A stretch of DNA of 34,580 nt from Comamonadaceae bacterium (GTDB lineage Bacteria > Pseudomonadota > Gammaproteobacteria > Burkholderiales > Burkholderiaceae_C). The notes beneath the pieces were generated by a model. It saw only the letters and a list, made by a program, of their open reading frames with translations, did not search any database and had not been told where the DNA came from. The position numbers and the translations under genes were made by a program. The DNA is taken from positions 1-34,580 of the forward strand of contig CANCTD010000003.1 of assembly GCA_947380945.1 (NCBI GenBank), in the 5' to 3' direction. This document shows, piece after piece, positions 18,553 to 28,915 of this stretch. How positions within the stretch are numbered: the stretch's first letter is position 1; the number at the start of each line of letters is the position of its first letter.

Positions 18553-19641
18553 TCAGACCAAGGATTGTTCCAGGCCCTGGCGCAGAATGTCTTGCGGCAT
18601 GTCAATGCCGATAAAAACCATTTTGCTGTGGCGTTGCTCATCGGGGCCCCAAGCCGGGCCCAAATCGCTCCCCATGAGCTGGTGCACGCCCTGGAAAATC
18701 ACCTTGCGCTCGGTGTCTTTCATGTAGAGCACGCCTTTGTAGCGCAGCATGCGCGGCCCATAAATGTTGACGATGGCGCCCAGAAAATCCTCTAGCCGCG
18801 CCGGATCAAAGGCCCGGTTTGACTTGAAGACAAAGCTTTTTACGTCGTCGTCCACATGGTGGTGGTGGCCCGCGCCGTGCGCAGGGTCATGTGCGTGCGC
18901 ATGCTGGTGGGACGGGTGCTCGCAATCGGGGCCGTGCACATGGTCATTGCCGTGGCCATGGTCGTGTTCGTGGTGCGCCTGTTCGTCCTTCAAAAAGTCC
19001 GGGTCTATATCGAGCTTGGCGTTGAGGTTGAAGCCGTACAGGTCGAGCACGTCTTTGATTGCCACCTCGCCGAAATGGACCACGCTTTGCGGCGCGCGCG
19101 GGTTCATGTGGCTCAGGCGGTGCTGGAGCGCTTCCAATTCCTTGGCATCCACCAGATCGGCCTTGCTGATGAAAATCCGGTCGGCAAAACCGACCTGGCG
19201 GCGCGCTTCCTGGCGCTCATTGAGCTGGGTTGCCGCGTGCTTGGCGTCCACCAAAGTCAGGATGGAGTCCAGCAGGTAGGACTCGGCCACTTCATCGTCC
19301 ATGAAAAAGGTTTGCGCCACCGGCCCCGGGTCGGCGAGACCCGTGGTCTCGATCACGACGCGGTCAAAGTGCAGCTCGCCTTTGCGCTTTTTCTCGGCCA
19401 GACTGTGCAGCGTGGCGCGCAGGTCTTCGCGGATGGTGCAGCAAATGCAGCCGTTGCTCATTTGCACGATCTGCTCCGTGGTGTCGGACACCAGGATTTC
19501 GCTGTCGATATTTTCCTCGCCGAACTCGTTTTCCACCACGGCAATTTTCTGGCCGTGGGCTTCGGACAGGATGCGCTTGAGCAAGGTGGTTTTGCCCGCG
19601 CCCAGAAAGCCGGTCAGTATGGTGGTAGGAATCAATTTCAT
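18553..19641 (-). CDS. COG0523/CobW-family GTP-binding protein with His-rich metal-binding loop
   Basis: MKLIPTTILTGFLGAGKTTLLKRI P-loop, NGCICCTIREDL (CxCC), His/Asp-rich HHEHDHGHGNDHVHGPDCEHPSHQHAHAHDPAHGAGHHHH, CobW C-terminal domain. Confidence 0.92.
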   Translation of the reverse strand: MKLIPTTILTGFLGAGKTTLLKRILSEAHGQKIAVVENEFGEENIDSEILVSDTTEQIVQMSNGCICCTIREDLRATLHSLAEKKRKGELHFDRVVIETTGLADPGPVAQTFFMDDEVAESYLLDSILTLVDAKHAATQLNERQEARRQVGFADRIFISKADLVDAKELEALQHRLSHMNPRAPQSVVHFGEVAIKDVLDLYGFNLNAKLDIDPDFLKDEQAHHEHDHGHGNDHVHGPDCEHPSHQHAHAHDPAHGAGHHHHVDDDVKSFVFKSNRAFDPARLEDFLGAIVNIYGPRMLRYKGVLYMKDTERKVIFQGVHQLMGSDLGPAWGPDEQRHSKMVFIGIDMPQDILRQGLEQSLV

Positions 19642-19682
19642 GGCAATTTCAGCAGCGTGGGGCCCAATGTGGCGGTGAAGAC

Positions 19683-21116
19683 TCAGGCGACCTGGCAGAT
19701 CTTCAGCATATTGGTGCCGCCGGGCGCACCCATGGGTTCGCCGCAGGTAATCACATAGACATCGCCACCTTGCACGATGCCACGTTTTTTAAGGTGGTTC
19801 TCGGCTTCCAGCAAGGCCGAATCGCGGTTGCTGCTGGTGTCCATCAACAGCGGGCGCACGTTGCGGTACAGGGCCATGCGGCGCTGGCTGCTCAGGCGCG
19901 GTGTGAGGGCGTAAATCGGCACATGGATCAGGTGGCGGCTCATCCACAGGGCGGTGGAGCCGCTGTCGGTCATGGCCACAATCGCTTTGGCACCCATGTG
20001 GTGGGCGGTAAACAGCGAACCCATGGCAATGGACTGGTCGATGCGGGCAAAGGTTTTGCCGATGAAGTCAGCATCGAGTTTGACCTGCTGGCTTTCTTCG
20101 GCCGCCAGGCAGATTTGCACCATTTCCTTGATGGTCTCCAGCGGGTATTTGCCAGCGGCAGTTTCGGCCGACAGCATCACGGCGTCGGTCCCATCCAGCA
20201 CGGCGTTGGCCACATCGCTGACCTCGGCGCGGGTGGGCACCGGGTTGGTGATCATGGACTCCATCATCTGGGTGGCGGTAATCACCACCTTGTCGAGCTC
20301 GCGCGCCATTTTGATCATGCGCTTTTGCAAGGCAGGGACCGCGGCGTTGCCAACTTCGACTGCCAGATCGCCGCGCGCGACCATGATGGCGTCGCTGGCG
20401 CGCAGGATTTCTTCGAGTTTGGGGATGGCTTCGGCGCGCTCAATCTTGGCGATCAGTGCGGGCGTGTGGTTGAACTCGGCACCGGCCACGTTACAGAGCT
20501 GGCGCGCCATTTCCATGTCGGTGGCGTTTTTGGGGAAGCTCACCGCCACATAGTCGGCCTGGAAAGCCATTGCTGTGCGGATGTCTTCCATGTCTTTGGC
20601 AGTCAGCGCCGGGGCGGTCAGGCCGCCACCTTTTTTGTTGATGCCCTTGTTGTTGGAGAGTACGCCGCCCAGCGTGACCACGGTGTGGACCTGCTCGCCG
20701 ACTACCTTGGTGACGGTAATCACAATCAGTCCGTCGTTGAGCAGCAAAACGTCGCCCGCTTTCACTTCCCGTGGCAGTGCTTTGTAGTCCAGCCCAACGC
20801 CCTGGATATCGCCCAACTCGGTGCGCAGTGCGTCCAGCACAAAGGGCTGCCCGACCTCGAGCATGACCTTGCCTTCGGCAAATTTTCCGACGCGAATCTT
20901 CGGGCCTTGCAAATCCGCCATGATGGCGACTTCGCGTCCGGCGCGTTGCGCAACGGTGCGCACCATCGCGGCGCGGTCGATATGGTCCTGCGCTGTGCCG
21001 TGGCTGAAATTGAGCCGCACCACGTTCACGCCGGCCCGGATCATTTCTTCCAATAAAGCCGGATCGCTGGACGCAGGGCCGAGGGTGGCCACGATTTTGG
21101 TTGCGCGAAGCGCCAT
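19683..21116 (-). CDS. pyk: Pyruvate kinase
   Basis: Start trimmed to MALRATKIVATLGPASSD; NFSHG, MVARGDLAVE, ATQMMESMI motifs. Confidence 0.96.
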   Translation of the reverse strand: MALRATKIVATLGPASSDPALLEEMIRAGVNVVRLNFSHGTAQDHIDRAAMVRTVAQRAGREVAIMADLQGPKIRVGKFAEGKVMLEVGQPFVLDALRTELGDIQGVGLDYKALPREVKAGDVLLLNDGLIVITVTKVVGEQVHTVVTLGGVLSNNKGINKKGGGLTAPALTAKDMEDIRTAMAFQADYVAVSFPKNATDMEMARQLCNVAGAEFNHTPALIAKIERAEAIPKLEEILRASDAIMVARGDLAVEVGNAAVPALQKRMIKMARELDKVVITATQMMESMITNPVPTRAEVSDVANAVLDGTDAVMLSAETAAGKYPLETIKEMVQICLAAEESQQVKLDADFIGKTFARIDQSIAMGSLFTAHHMGAKAIVAMTDSGSTALWMSRHLIHVPIYALTPRLSSQRRMALYRNVRPLLMDTSSNRDSALLEAENHLKKRGIVQGGDVYVITCGEPMGAPGGTNMLKICQVA

Positions 21117-21205
21117 GGAAATCTCCTTTGTATGGGAATCAACGCGGTGTACGCGGGTCTTGCCATTGTCCCATGCGCGTAGGGACAAACGGTTACATCA
21201 CAGCA

Positions 21206-22357
21206 TCAAGCTGGCCCCGCGCCTGCCTGGATCACGCCGCCGCCCAGGCACACATCACCTTGGTAGACCACTGCAGACTGCCCCGGTGTGACCGCCCATT
21301 GCGCCTGCGCGAAGTCCAGCGTGAATGCGTTTGGCGCGTGGCCGTCTGCTTGGAAGCTGCAGGTGGCATCCGCTTGGCGGTAGCGGGTTTTCGCACCCAG
21401 GGTAGCGGCGCCGGCGGGCGGCGCGCCGGCTACCCAGCTTGTGTCGGCGGCGTGTAACTGCAGCGACTGCAACCACGGGTGATCATGTCCTTGCACCACC
21501 CACAGCGTATTGCTCGCCATGTCTTTGCGCGCCACAAACCAGGGCGCATGTTCGCCGCCGCCTTTTTGCGCGCCCCGCGCCTTCAGCCCGCCAATGCCCA
21601 GGCCCTGGCGCTGGCCCAGGGTGTAGAAAGACAGTCCGACATGCTGGGCAATCGTCTGGCCCTTGTCGTTCTTGATCGGGCCAGGCGCATGGGCGATGTA
21701 GCGGTTCAGAAATTCGCGGAACGGCCGCTCACCGATAAAGCAAATACCGGTCGAGTCCTTCTTCTTGGCGTTGGGCAGGCCGATTTCGTCCGCAATCCGC
21801 CGCACCTCGGTCTTGAGAAGCTCGCCCACCGGAAACAGGGTTTTGGCCAGCTGGGCTTGCGTCAGCCGGTGCAAAAAATAGCTTTGGTCTTTCGCCGGAT
21901 CCAGGCCCTTGCGCAGTTCATGCAAGCCGGTGGCCGGGTTGCGCCGCACGCGCGCGTAATGGCCGGTGGCGATGTGGTCGGCACCCAGACGCATTGCGTG
22001 GTCCAAAAATGCTTTGAACTTGATCTCCGCGTTGCACAGCACATCGGGGTTGGGCGTGCGACCGGCGGAATACTCGCGCAAAAATTCGGCGAATACCCGG
22101 TCTTTGTAATCGGCGGCAAAGTTGACATGCTCGATCTCGATGCCCAGCACATCCGCCACCGCCGCAGCGTCCACAAAATCGATGTTGGACGAACAGTATT
22201 CGTTGTCGTCATCGTCTTCCCAATTTTTCATGAAGATGCCCACCACCTCATGGCCCTGGCGCTTGAGCAGGTAAGCCGTGACCGCCGAATCAACGCCGCC
22301 GCTTAAGCCGACCACGATGCGTTGTTTGGCTTGGGTGCTTAAGGCTGCTTGGGTCAT
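21206..22357 (-). CDS. mnmA: tRNA-specific 2-thiouridylase MnmA
   Basis: [22 protein letters not shown]-loop, [29 protein letters not shown] motifs. Confidence 0.96.
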   Translation of the reverse strand: MTQAALSTQAKQRIVVGLSGGVDSAVTAYLLKRQGHEVVGIFMKNWEDDDDNEYCSSNIDFVDAAAVADVLGIEIEHVNFAADYKDRVFAEFLREYSAGRTPNPDVLCNAEIKFKAFLDHAMRLGADHIATGHYARVRRNPATGLHELRKGLDPAKDQSYFLHRLTQAQLAKTLFPVGELLKTEVRRIADEIGLPNAKKKDSTGICFIGERPFREFLNRYIAHAPGPIKNDKGQTIAQHVGLSFYTLGQRQGLGIGGLKARGAQKGGGEHAPWFVARKDMASNTLWVVQGHDHPWLQSLQLHAADTSWVAGAPPAGAATLGAKTRYRQADATCSFQADGHAPNAFTLDFAQAQWAVTPGQSAVVYQGDVCLGGGVIQAGAGPA

Positions 22358-22380
22358 TGACTGATTTTAGGAGCGGCGCC

Positions 22381-22887
22381 TCAGCCCAGCGGCCCGTACA
22401 CACTCGCATCCGTGCGGACCAACTCCAGCGGGTAGCGCTGTCCGCGCAGGTAGTCTTCCATACAGGCCAGCAGGTAGGCGCTGCGGTGGCGCGCGCGGGT
22501 GGCGCGGATTTCGTCCGGTGTGAGCCACAGGGTGCGCACGATGCCGGTGTCCAGGCTGCGCCCGGCTATGGCTTCGCCTACGCTGCCGCAGAACGCAAAG
22601 CGCATATAGCTGATGTCTTCGCCTTGCGGCCAGTTGGGGCTGGCCGGGCGCTGGAATCGGCCGTAGTAGATGCCCAGCAGGGCGGTGGGGGTGAAGGCAT
22701 GGGCGGTTTCCTCCAGCACTTCGCGTACACAGGCTTCCTGGGGTGACTCGCCGGGATCCAGATGGCCCGCCGGGTTGTTCAAGCGCAGACCTTCGGGCGT
22801 GTGCTCCTCAATCAGCAGAAAGCGGCCGTCGCGTTCGATGACGGCGGCCACAGTGGTGCTGGGTTTCCAGCGTTCGGACAAAGACAT
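22381..22887 (-). CDS. NUDIX hydrolase
   Basis: Start trimmed to MSLSERWKPSTTVAAVIERDGRFLLIEEH; Nudix box GHLDPGESPQEACVREVLEETA. Confidence 0.92.
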   Translation of the reverse strand: MSLSERWKPSTTVAAVIERDGRFLLIEEHTPEGLRLNNPAGHLDPGESPQEACVREVLEETAHAFTPTALLGIYYGRFQRPASPNWPQGEDISYMRFAFCGSVGEAIAGRSLDTGIVRTLWLTPDEIRATRARHRSAYLLACMEDYLRGQRYPLELVRTDASVYGPLG

Positions 22888-23179
22888 GGTGATTACCTGA
22901 CCAGTGCGGTTGTTGGAATGGCGTTGGCCCGGTCGGCTCCGCTGTCCCCGTGCATTGCGCAGCGGGATTATCGGGAGTTTCAGGCGCAAGACGGCCTGTC
23001 GCACCCTGGGAAAGCAGGCCACACATGCTGTGCGGCGCACGCTGAAGGTTCCGGATGCGATGGGTTTCGGTCGGGGTATTTCCCTAGTTGTGCGTTGGCG
23101 GACCCTGGCAACCCAAGGGTCAAACTCATGTAAGCTTGGCGCAAGTTCGCGCCGCGCAGGCGTTTCCAAGGAGTTTTCC

Positions 23180-24310
23180 ATGCAGATTGGCGTACCCGCC
23201 GAAACCGTAGCGGGCGAAACCCGCGTCGCCGCCACGCCCGAGACCGTCAAAAAGCTGGTAGCCGCAGGCCACCGCGTGCGGGTGCAGGCTGGCGCCGGTC
23301 TGGCATCCAGTGTGACCGACGCAGCCTACCAGGCCGCCGGTGCCGAGCTTTGTTCGGCGGCCGAGGCATTGGGTAGCGAGATGGTGCTCAAGGTCGCCGC
23401 CCCGCAGGGTGGTGAGTTGCAGCAGATGCAGGCTGGATCGGCTGTTGTGGGCATGCTGAATCCGTTCGACAAAAGCGGTTTGCAGCAAATGGCACTGGCC
23501 GGTTTGAGCGCTTTCGCGCTGGAGGCCGCGCCCCGTACGACGCGGGCCCAAAGCATGGACGTGCTGTCCTCCCAAGCCAATATTGCCGGTTACAAAGCCA
23601 TCATGCTGGCGGCTGATAAATACCAGCGATTTTTCCCCATGCTGATGACGGCGGCCGGAACGGTGAAGGCGGCGCGGGTGGTAATTTTGGGCGTGGGCGT
23701 GGCCGGCTTGCAGGCGATTGCCACCGCCAAGCGCATGGGCGCGGTGATCGAGGCCTCGGACGTGCGTCCCAGCGTCAAGGAGCAAGTCGAGTCGCTGGGT
23801 GCCAAGTTCATAGATGTGCCCTTTGACACCGCCGAGGAGCGCGAGGCCGCTGAGGGTGTGGGCGGATACGCCCGCCCCATGCCGCAAAGCTGGCTGGATC
23901 GGCAGAAGGCCGAGGTGGCCAAGCGGGTGGCGCTGGCCGACATCGTAGTGTCGACTGCGCTGATTCCGGGCCGGGCGGCCCCGGTGCTGGTGACCGAGGA
24001 GATGGTCAAGAGCATGAAGCCGGGTTCGGTGATCGTCGATCTGGCCGCGGGCAAGGCGGCTGACGGCATAGCCGGTAACTGCGTGCTGACCCAGGCCGGG
24101 CGCACCGTGCAGGCGCACGGCGTGACGCTGGTGGGCGAAACCAATCTGCCCGCGCTGGTCGCTGCAGATGCGTCGGCCCTGTACGCCCGCAACGTGCTGG
24201 ACTTTTTGAAACTCGTCACCACCAAAGAGGCGGCGTTTCACCTCAACCTGGAAGACGACATTGTTGCCGCCTGCATGGTTGCCCACGGCGGCGCGGTGAC
24301 GCGCCCCTGA
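23180..24310 (+). CDS. pntAA: NAD(P) transhydrogenase subunit alpha, part 1 (domain I)
   Basis: Start trimmed to [48 protein letters not shown]; followed by pntAB/pntB. Confidence 0.93.
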   Translation: MQIGVPAETVAGETRVAATPETVKKLVAAGHRVRVQAGAGLASSVTDAAYQAAGAELCSAAEALGSEMVLKVAAPQGGELQQMQAGSAVVGMLNPFDKSGLQQMALAGLSAFALEAAPRTTRAQSMDVLSSQANIAGYKAIMLAADKYQRFFPMLMTAAGTVKAARVVILGVGVAGLQAIATAKRMGAVIEASDVRPSVKEQVESLGAKFIDVPFDTAEEREAAEGVGGYARPMPQSWLDRQKAEVAKRVALADIVVSTALIPGRAAPVLVTEEMVKSMKPGSVIVDLAAGKAADGIAGNCVLTQAGRTVQAHGVTLVGETNLPALVAADASALYARNVLDFLKLVTTKEAAFHLNLEDDIVAACMVAHGGAVTRP

Positions 24311-24360
24311 AACGGCTGTGCGTACACACCACCACTCCTGAATCCGACCCCCACACTTTT

Positions 24361-24678
24361 ATGCAAGTCGATCACACCATCATCAACCTGATTATTTTTG
24401 TCCTGGCCATTTATGTGGGCTACCACGTGGTCTGGACTGTGACACCCGCGCTGCACACGCCTTTGATGGCGGTGACCAACGCGGTGTCGGCCATCATCAT
24501 TGTCGGTGCGATGCTGGCGGCGGCCCTGACTGTCACACCGCTGGGTAAAACCATGGGCGTGTTGGCCGTGGCATTGGCCGCTGTCAATGTGTTCGGCGGA
24601 TTTCTGGTGACCCGGCGGATGTTGGAAATGTTCCGCAAGAAAGACAAAAAAGCGCCTGCCGCAGGAGACCAAGCATGA
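24361..24678 (+). CDS. pntAB: NAD(P) transhydrogenase subunit alpha, part 2 (membrane)
   Basis: 105 aa, three TM-like segments, [20 protein letters not shown] motif; between pntAA and pntB. Confidence 0.93.
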   Translation: MQVDHTIINLIIFVLAIYVGYHVVWTVTPALHTPLMAVTNAVSAIIIVGAMLAAALTVTPLGKTMGVLAVALAAVNVFGGFLVTRRMLEMFRKKDKKAPAAGDQA

Positions 24679-26102
24679 GTATGAATCTGGTGACCCTGCT
24701 GTACCTGGTGGCCAGCGTTTGTTTTATTCAGGCGCTCAAGGGCCTGAGCCATCCAACCACCTCCATCCGCGGCAATATGTTCGGTATGGCCGGTATGGCT
24801 ATTGCGGTGCTGACCACCGCCGCGCTGATCGTCAACCTGGCTGGTCATGCCGATGGCCTGAGCTGGGTGCTTTTGGGTCTGGTAGTGGGCGGCGGCGCAG
24901 GTGCTGTCATGGCGCAGCGCGTCGAGATGACAAAAATGCCTGAGCTGGTCGCATTCATGCACAGCATGATCGGTTTGGCAGCCGTTTTTATTGCCGTGGC
25001 TGCAGTGGTGGAGCCGGCAGCTTTTGGCATTACCGCCCAGGGCGCGGGCACGCTGGATATTCCGGCAGGTAACCGGCTGGAGTTGTTCCTCGGTGCCGCC
25101 ATTGGCGCGATCACCTTCAGCGGCTCGGTAATCGCCTTCGGCAAGCTGTCGGGCAAATACAAGTTCCGCCTGTTCCAGGGTGCGCCTGTGGTGTTTGCCG
25201 GACAGCACATGCTCAATCTGGTGCTGGGCGTGCTGACGCTGGGGCTGGGCGCGGTCTTCATGTTCACCGGGAACTGGGATGCGTTTCTGGGCATGCTGGC
25301 GCTGTCATTTGTTTTGGGCGTTTTGATCATCATCCCGATTGGCGGGGCCGACATGCCTGTGGTGGTGTCCATGCTCAACAGCTACTCGGGCTGGGCAGCT
25401 GCGGGTATCGGCTTCAGCCTGAACAACAGCATGCTGATCATTGCCGGCAGCCTGGTTGGCTCGTCCGGTGCGATCCTGAGCTACATTATGTGCAAGGCCA
25501 TGAACCGGGCCTTCTTGAACGTGATTCTGGGCGGTTTCGGCGGTGAGGCCGGCGTGGCAGCGGGTGCAACTGAACAGCGCCCGGTCAAGAGCGGCAGCGC
25601 CGACGACGCGGCCTTTGTGCTCAGCAACGCCGAAACCGTGATCATTGTTCCAGGCTACGGTCTGGCCGTAGCCCGTGCCCAGCATGCGGTCAAAGAGTTG
25701 GCGCACAAGCTGACCGAGCACGGTATCACCGTCAAGTACGCCATACACCCGGTTGCGGGTCGTATGCCGGGGCATATGAATGTGCTGCTGGCTGAGGCGG
25801 AGGTGCCTTATGACCAGGTGTTTGAGATGGAAGACATCAATGGCGAGTTCGGGCAGGCCGATGTGGCCATCATTCTGGGCGCGAACGACGTGGTCAACCC
25901 GGCAGCGATGACCAAGGGCAGCCCGATTTACGGCATGCCGATTCTGGAGGCCTACAAGGCCAAAACCATCATCGTGAACAAGCGTTCTATGGCCGCGGGC
26001 TATGCCGGTTTGGATAACGAGTTGTTCTATATGGACAAAACCATGATGGTCTTCGGAGACGCCAAAAAAGTCGTCGAGGACATGGTCAAGGCGATTGAAT
26101 AG
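24675..26102 (+). CDS. pntB: NAD(P) transhydrogenase subunit beta
   Basis: 475 aa; [56 protein letters not shown] motifs. Confidence 0.96.
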   Translation: MSMNLVTLLYLVASVCFIQALKGLSHPTTSIRGNMFGMAGMAIAVLTTAALIVNLAGHADGLSWVLLGLVVGGGAGAVMAQRVEMTKMPELVAFMHSMIGLAAVFIAVAAVVEPAAFGITAQGAGTLDIPAGNRLELFLGAAIGAITFSGSVIAFGKLSGKYKFRLFQGAPVVFAGQHMLNLVLGVLTLGLGAVFMFTGNWDAFLGMLALSFVLGVLIIIPIGGADMPVVVSMLNSYSGWAAAGIGFSLNNSMLIIAGSLVGSSGAILSYIMCKAMNRAFLNVILGGFGGEAGVAAGATEQRPVKSGSADDAAFVLSNAETVIIVPGYGLAVARAQHAVKELAHKLTEHGITVKYAIHPVAGRMPGHMNVLLAEAEVPYDQVFEMEDINGEFGQADVAIILGANDVVNPAAMTKGSPIYGMPILEAYKAKTIIVNKRSMAAGYAGLDNELFYMDKTMMVFGDAKKVVEDMVKAIE

Positions 26103-26132
26103 GGCGGCTCCCGTGCTGCGCAGGACATTGCG

Positions 26133-27803
26133 ATGACCGAGCGCATCTGGCTAGAGCACTACCCGCCCGGCGTCCCTGCCGATGTGGATGTAGACCGCTA
26201 TCCCTCCTTGGTAGCCCTGATGGAAGACAGCTTTGCCCGCTTCACCGGGCGGGTTGCCTTCAGTTTCATGGGCAGCGAGATGCGCTACGGCGAGTTGGAC
26301 CAATGGAGCCGCGCTTTTGCGGCCTATTTACAGAGTTTGGGTCTGGCGCGGGGTGAGCGGGTCGCGGTCATGATGCCCAATGTGCCGCAGTATCCGGTAG
26401 CGGTTGCGGCGATTTTGCGCGCGGGCCTGATTGTGGTGAACGTCAACCCGCTGTACACCGCCCGCGAGCTGGAATACCAGCTGAAGGATTCCGGCTCCAA
26501 GGCCATCGTGATTCTGGAGAACTTTGCCCACACCTTGGAGCAGTGCATCCGTTCAACCCCGGTGAAGCAGGTTGTCGTTTGCGCCATGGGTGATTTGCTG
26601 GGTCCGCTCAAAGGGGCGCTGGTGAATTTTGTGGTGCGCAGGGTGAAGGGACTGGTCCCCGAATTCCAGCTGCCCGGCATGCAGCGCTTCAACGCAGCCC
26701 TGGCCAGCGGCCGCCGTACCGGGCTGGCACCGGCTGCTGTCGGGCCAGATGATGTCGCCGTCCTGCAGTACACCGGGGGCACGACTGGCGTTTCCAAAGG
26801 CGCTGTGCTGCTGCACCGGCAGCTGGTGGCCAATGTGCTGCAGTCCGAAGCCTGGAATCTGCCGGCGCTCGCCCGCATCCCGCCGGGGGAGCAGCCGACC
26901 GGGGTGTGTGCGCTGCCGCTCTACCATATCTTTGCGTTCACGGTCAGCATGATGCTGGGCCTGCGCCAGGGCGGCAAAACCATATTGATTCCCAACCCGC
27001 GTGACCTGCCCGCAGTGCTCAAAGAGTTGTCGCGGCACCGGGTACACAGCTTTCCAGCAGTGAGCTCGCTTTTTAACGCGCTGTTGAACCATCCGGATTT
27101 CGGCCGGGTTGACTGGAGCCATCTGACCAGCACGGTAGGTGGCGGTACAGCGGTGCAGCGCGGCGTGGCCCGGCAGTGGTTCGAGAAGACCGGATCTGTG
27201 ATCTGCGAGGGATACGGCCTGAGTGAAACCTCGCCCAGCGTGTGCTGCAACCCCGCCGATACGCCAGCGCACGACGGCACCATCGGTCCGCCCTTGCCCA
27301 ATACCTGGGTCAAGCTGCTCGATGACGCGGGCAATGACGCAGCGCCCGGCCAGCGCGGCGAGATCGCGGTGAAAGGCCCGCAGGTCATGGCTGGCTACTG
27401 GCAGCGCCCGGATGAGACCGCCAAAGTCATGACCGCCGACGGCTACATGAAAACCGGCGATATCGGGTCCATGGACGCACGGGGTTTTTTCAGTGTCGTG
27501 GATCGCAAGAAGGACATGATTCTGGTGAGCGGCTTCAACGTCTTTCCCAGCGAGGTCGAGGAGGTCGTGGGCCTGCTGCCCGGTGTGCGCGAATGTGCCT
27601 GCATCGGTGTGAGCGACGAGCTGACCGGTGAAGCGGTCAAGCTTTTTGTGGTGGCAGGCGGTGCGGGTGTGAACGAAGAGGCCGTGCGCGCGCACTGCCG
27701 CGACAACCTGACCGGTTACAAGCAACCCAAGACCATCGAGTTCCGCACGGACCTGCCCAAAACCCCGGTGGGCAAAATTTTGCGACGCGCCTTGCGCGAT
27801 TAA
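26133..27803 (+). CDS. fadD: Long-chain fatty-acid--CoA ligase (AMP-binding)
   Basis: 556 aa; YTGGTTGVSKGAVL, GYGLSETSP, GYMKTGDIG, DRKKDMILVSGFNVFPSEVE motifs. Confidence 0.92.
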   Translation: MTERIWLEHYPPGVPADVDVDRYPSLVALMEDSFARFTGRVAFSFMGSEMRYGELDQWSRAFAAYLQSLGLARGERVAVMMPNVPQYPVAVAAILRAGLIVVNVNPLYTARELEYQLKDSGSKAIVILENFAHTLEQCIRSTPVKQVVVCAMGDLLGPLKGALVNFVVRRVKGLVPEFQLPGMQRFNAALASGRRTGLAPAAVGPDDVAVLQYTGGTTGVSKGAVLLHRQLVANVLQSEAWNLPALARIPPGEQPTGVCALPLYHIFAFTVSMMLGLRQGGKTILIPNPRDLPAVLKELSRHRVHSFPAVSSLFNALLNHPDFGRVDWSHLTSTVGGGTAVQRGVARQWFEKTGSVICEGYGLSETSPSVCCNPADTPAHDGTIGPPLPNTWVKLLDDAGNDAAPGQRGEIAVKGPQVMAGYWQRPDETAKVMTADGYMKTGDIGSMDARGFFSVVDRKKDMILVSGFNVFPSEVEEVVGLLPGVRECACIGVSDELTGEAVKLFVVAGGAGVNEEAVRAHCRDNLTGYKQPKTIEFRTDLPKTPVGKILRRALRD

Positions 27804-27821
27804 GTCCCGCTGCGCGGGCTT
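27802..27821. terminator. Compact hairpin between the convergent fadD and corA stop codons
   Basis: AAG(t)CCCGC-TGC-GCGGG-CTT overlapping both stop codons; no long T run, so low confidence as a canonical terminator. Confidence 0.4.
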
Positions 27822-28809
27822 ACTTCAGCCAGCCGCGCTTGCCGAAATACCACATGGGCAGCGCTGCGCTGAAAACCATGATCGCCACGGTATACGGATA
27901 ACCCCAGTCCCCCAGCCACTGCAACTCGGGGAATTTCAGGTTCATGCCGTAAACGCTTGCCACCAGGGTTGGCGGCAGCAGCGCCACGCTGGCCACCGAG
28001 AAAATTTTGATGACCTTGTTCTGGTTGATGTTGATGAAACCGACGGTGGCATCCATCAAAAAGTTGATCTTGTCAAACAAAAATGCGGTGTGCGAATCCA
28101 GCGAATCGATGTCGCGCAGGATCTGGCGCGCGTCTTCAAATTGGTCGGAACTGAGGATCTTGGAGCGCATCATGAAGCTCACCGCGCGGCGTGTGTCCAT
28201 CACGTTGCGGCGTATGCGTCCGCTCAAATCCTCGTGGCGCGCGATCGCCGCCAGCGCTTCGCCGGCAATCTCATCGGTGACGTTGCCGGCCAGCACTTTT
28301 TTGCTGACTTTTTCCATTTCGTCGTAAATGCCTTCCAGCGTGTCGGCAGAGTACTCGGCGTCCACGTCGAAGAGTTTGAGCAGCACGTCTTTGGCGTCGG
28401 TGATCAGGCCCGGTGAGCGGCGCGCCCGCATGCGCAGCAAGCGAAACACCGGCACGTCTTCGTCATGGATCGAAAACAGAACACCTTTGCTGCTGAGGCT
28501 GTCGTTGACCAGATTCAGGATAAAAGCAGTGCGCACGGTGCGCGGTTCATCCTCGTCGGCGATCAAAAAATCGCTGCGGATGTGCAGCTCACCGTTTTCC
28601 TCTTGGTAAAAGCGCGCGGACTCTTCGATGTCCTCGTCCATCGCGTCTTCGGGAATGAGCAGGCCGAAGTACTGCTTGATCCAGCGCTTTTCTTCCGGTG
28701 TGGGGGACTCCAGGTCGACCCAGATGGGCTGGAAGCGCGCCAGTTCTTCCAGCGATTCAATTTCTTCCTGGAACAGCCGGCCGTTGGCCAGCGTGAATAT
28801 GTTGAGCAT
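27820..28809 (-). CDS. corA: Magnesium/cobalt transporter CorA
   Basis: 329 aa; C-terminal TM domain with VYGMNLKFPELQW (GMN motif). Confidence 0.95.
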   Translation of the reverse strand: MLNIFTLANGRLFQEEIESLEELARFQPIWVDLESPTPEEKRWIKQYFGLLIPEDAMDEDIEESARFYQEENGELHIRSDFLIADEDEPRTVRTAFILNLVNDSLSSKGVLFSIHDEDVPVFRLLRMRARRSPGLITDAKDVLLKLFDVDAEYSADTLEGIYDEMEKVSKKVLAGNVTDEIAGEALAAIARHEDLSGRIRRNVMDTRRAVSFMMRSKILSSDQFEDARQILRDIDSLDSHTAFLFDKINFLMDATVGFININQNKVIKIFSVASVALLPPTLVASVYGMNLKFPELQWLGDWGYPYTVAIMVFSAALPMWYFGKRGWLK

Positions 28810-28811
28810 GG

Positions 28812-28915
28812 GCGAAGCATTCGCGGGCCAGAGTCCAATGATTCAACACGATTCATTGATGGAGGAAGTAGCTTTCGGGCGACTGGACTCTGGCCCGCAA
28901 TGGTGTGAAAGCTAC
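28812..28915 (-). promoter_or_regulatory. Highly structured candidate cis-regulatory leader upstream of corA (interlocked inverted repeats)
   Basis: Perfect 15-bp IR GCGGGCCAGAGTCCA (28823-28837)/TGGACTCTGGCCCGC (28884-28898) interlocked with perfect 9-bp IR GTAGCTTTC (28868-28876)/GAAAGCTAC (28907-28915), plus GCGAA-GCA-TTCGC (28812-28824) directly before the corA ATG. Confidence 0.5.

Noticed and set aside
18850-18970. GTGGTGGTGG/ATGGTC repeat tract as a possible DNA repeat element
   Set aside because: Explained by His/Asp codons of the CobW His-rich loop.
19770-21056. 428-aa plus-strand ORF opposite pyk
   Set aside because: Antisense shadow frame of pyruvate kinase.
23126-24286. 386-aa minus-strand ORF opposite pntAA
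   Set aside because: Antisense shadow frame, His/Gly-rich, no family resemblance.
28563-28856. 97-aa minus-strand ORF starting inside the corA leader and overlapping corA out of frame (possible uORF)
   Set aside because: ATG lacks a Shine-Dalgarno (preceded by TTCCTCC) and the product looks like a frame-shifted read of corA; the leader structure explains the region better.
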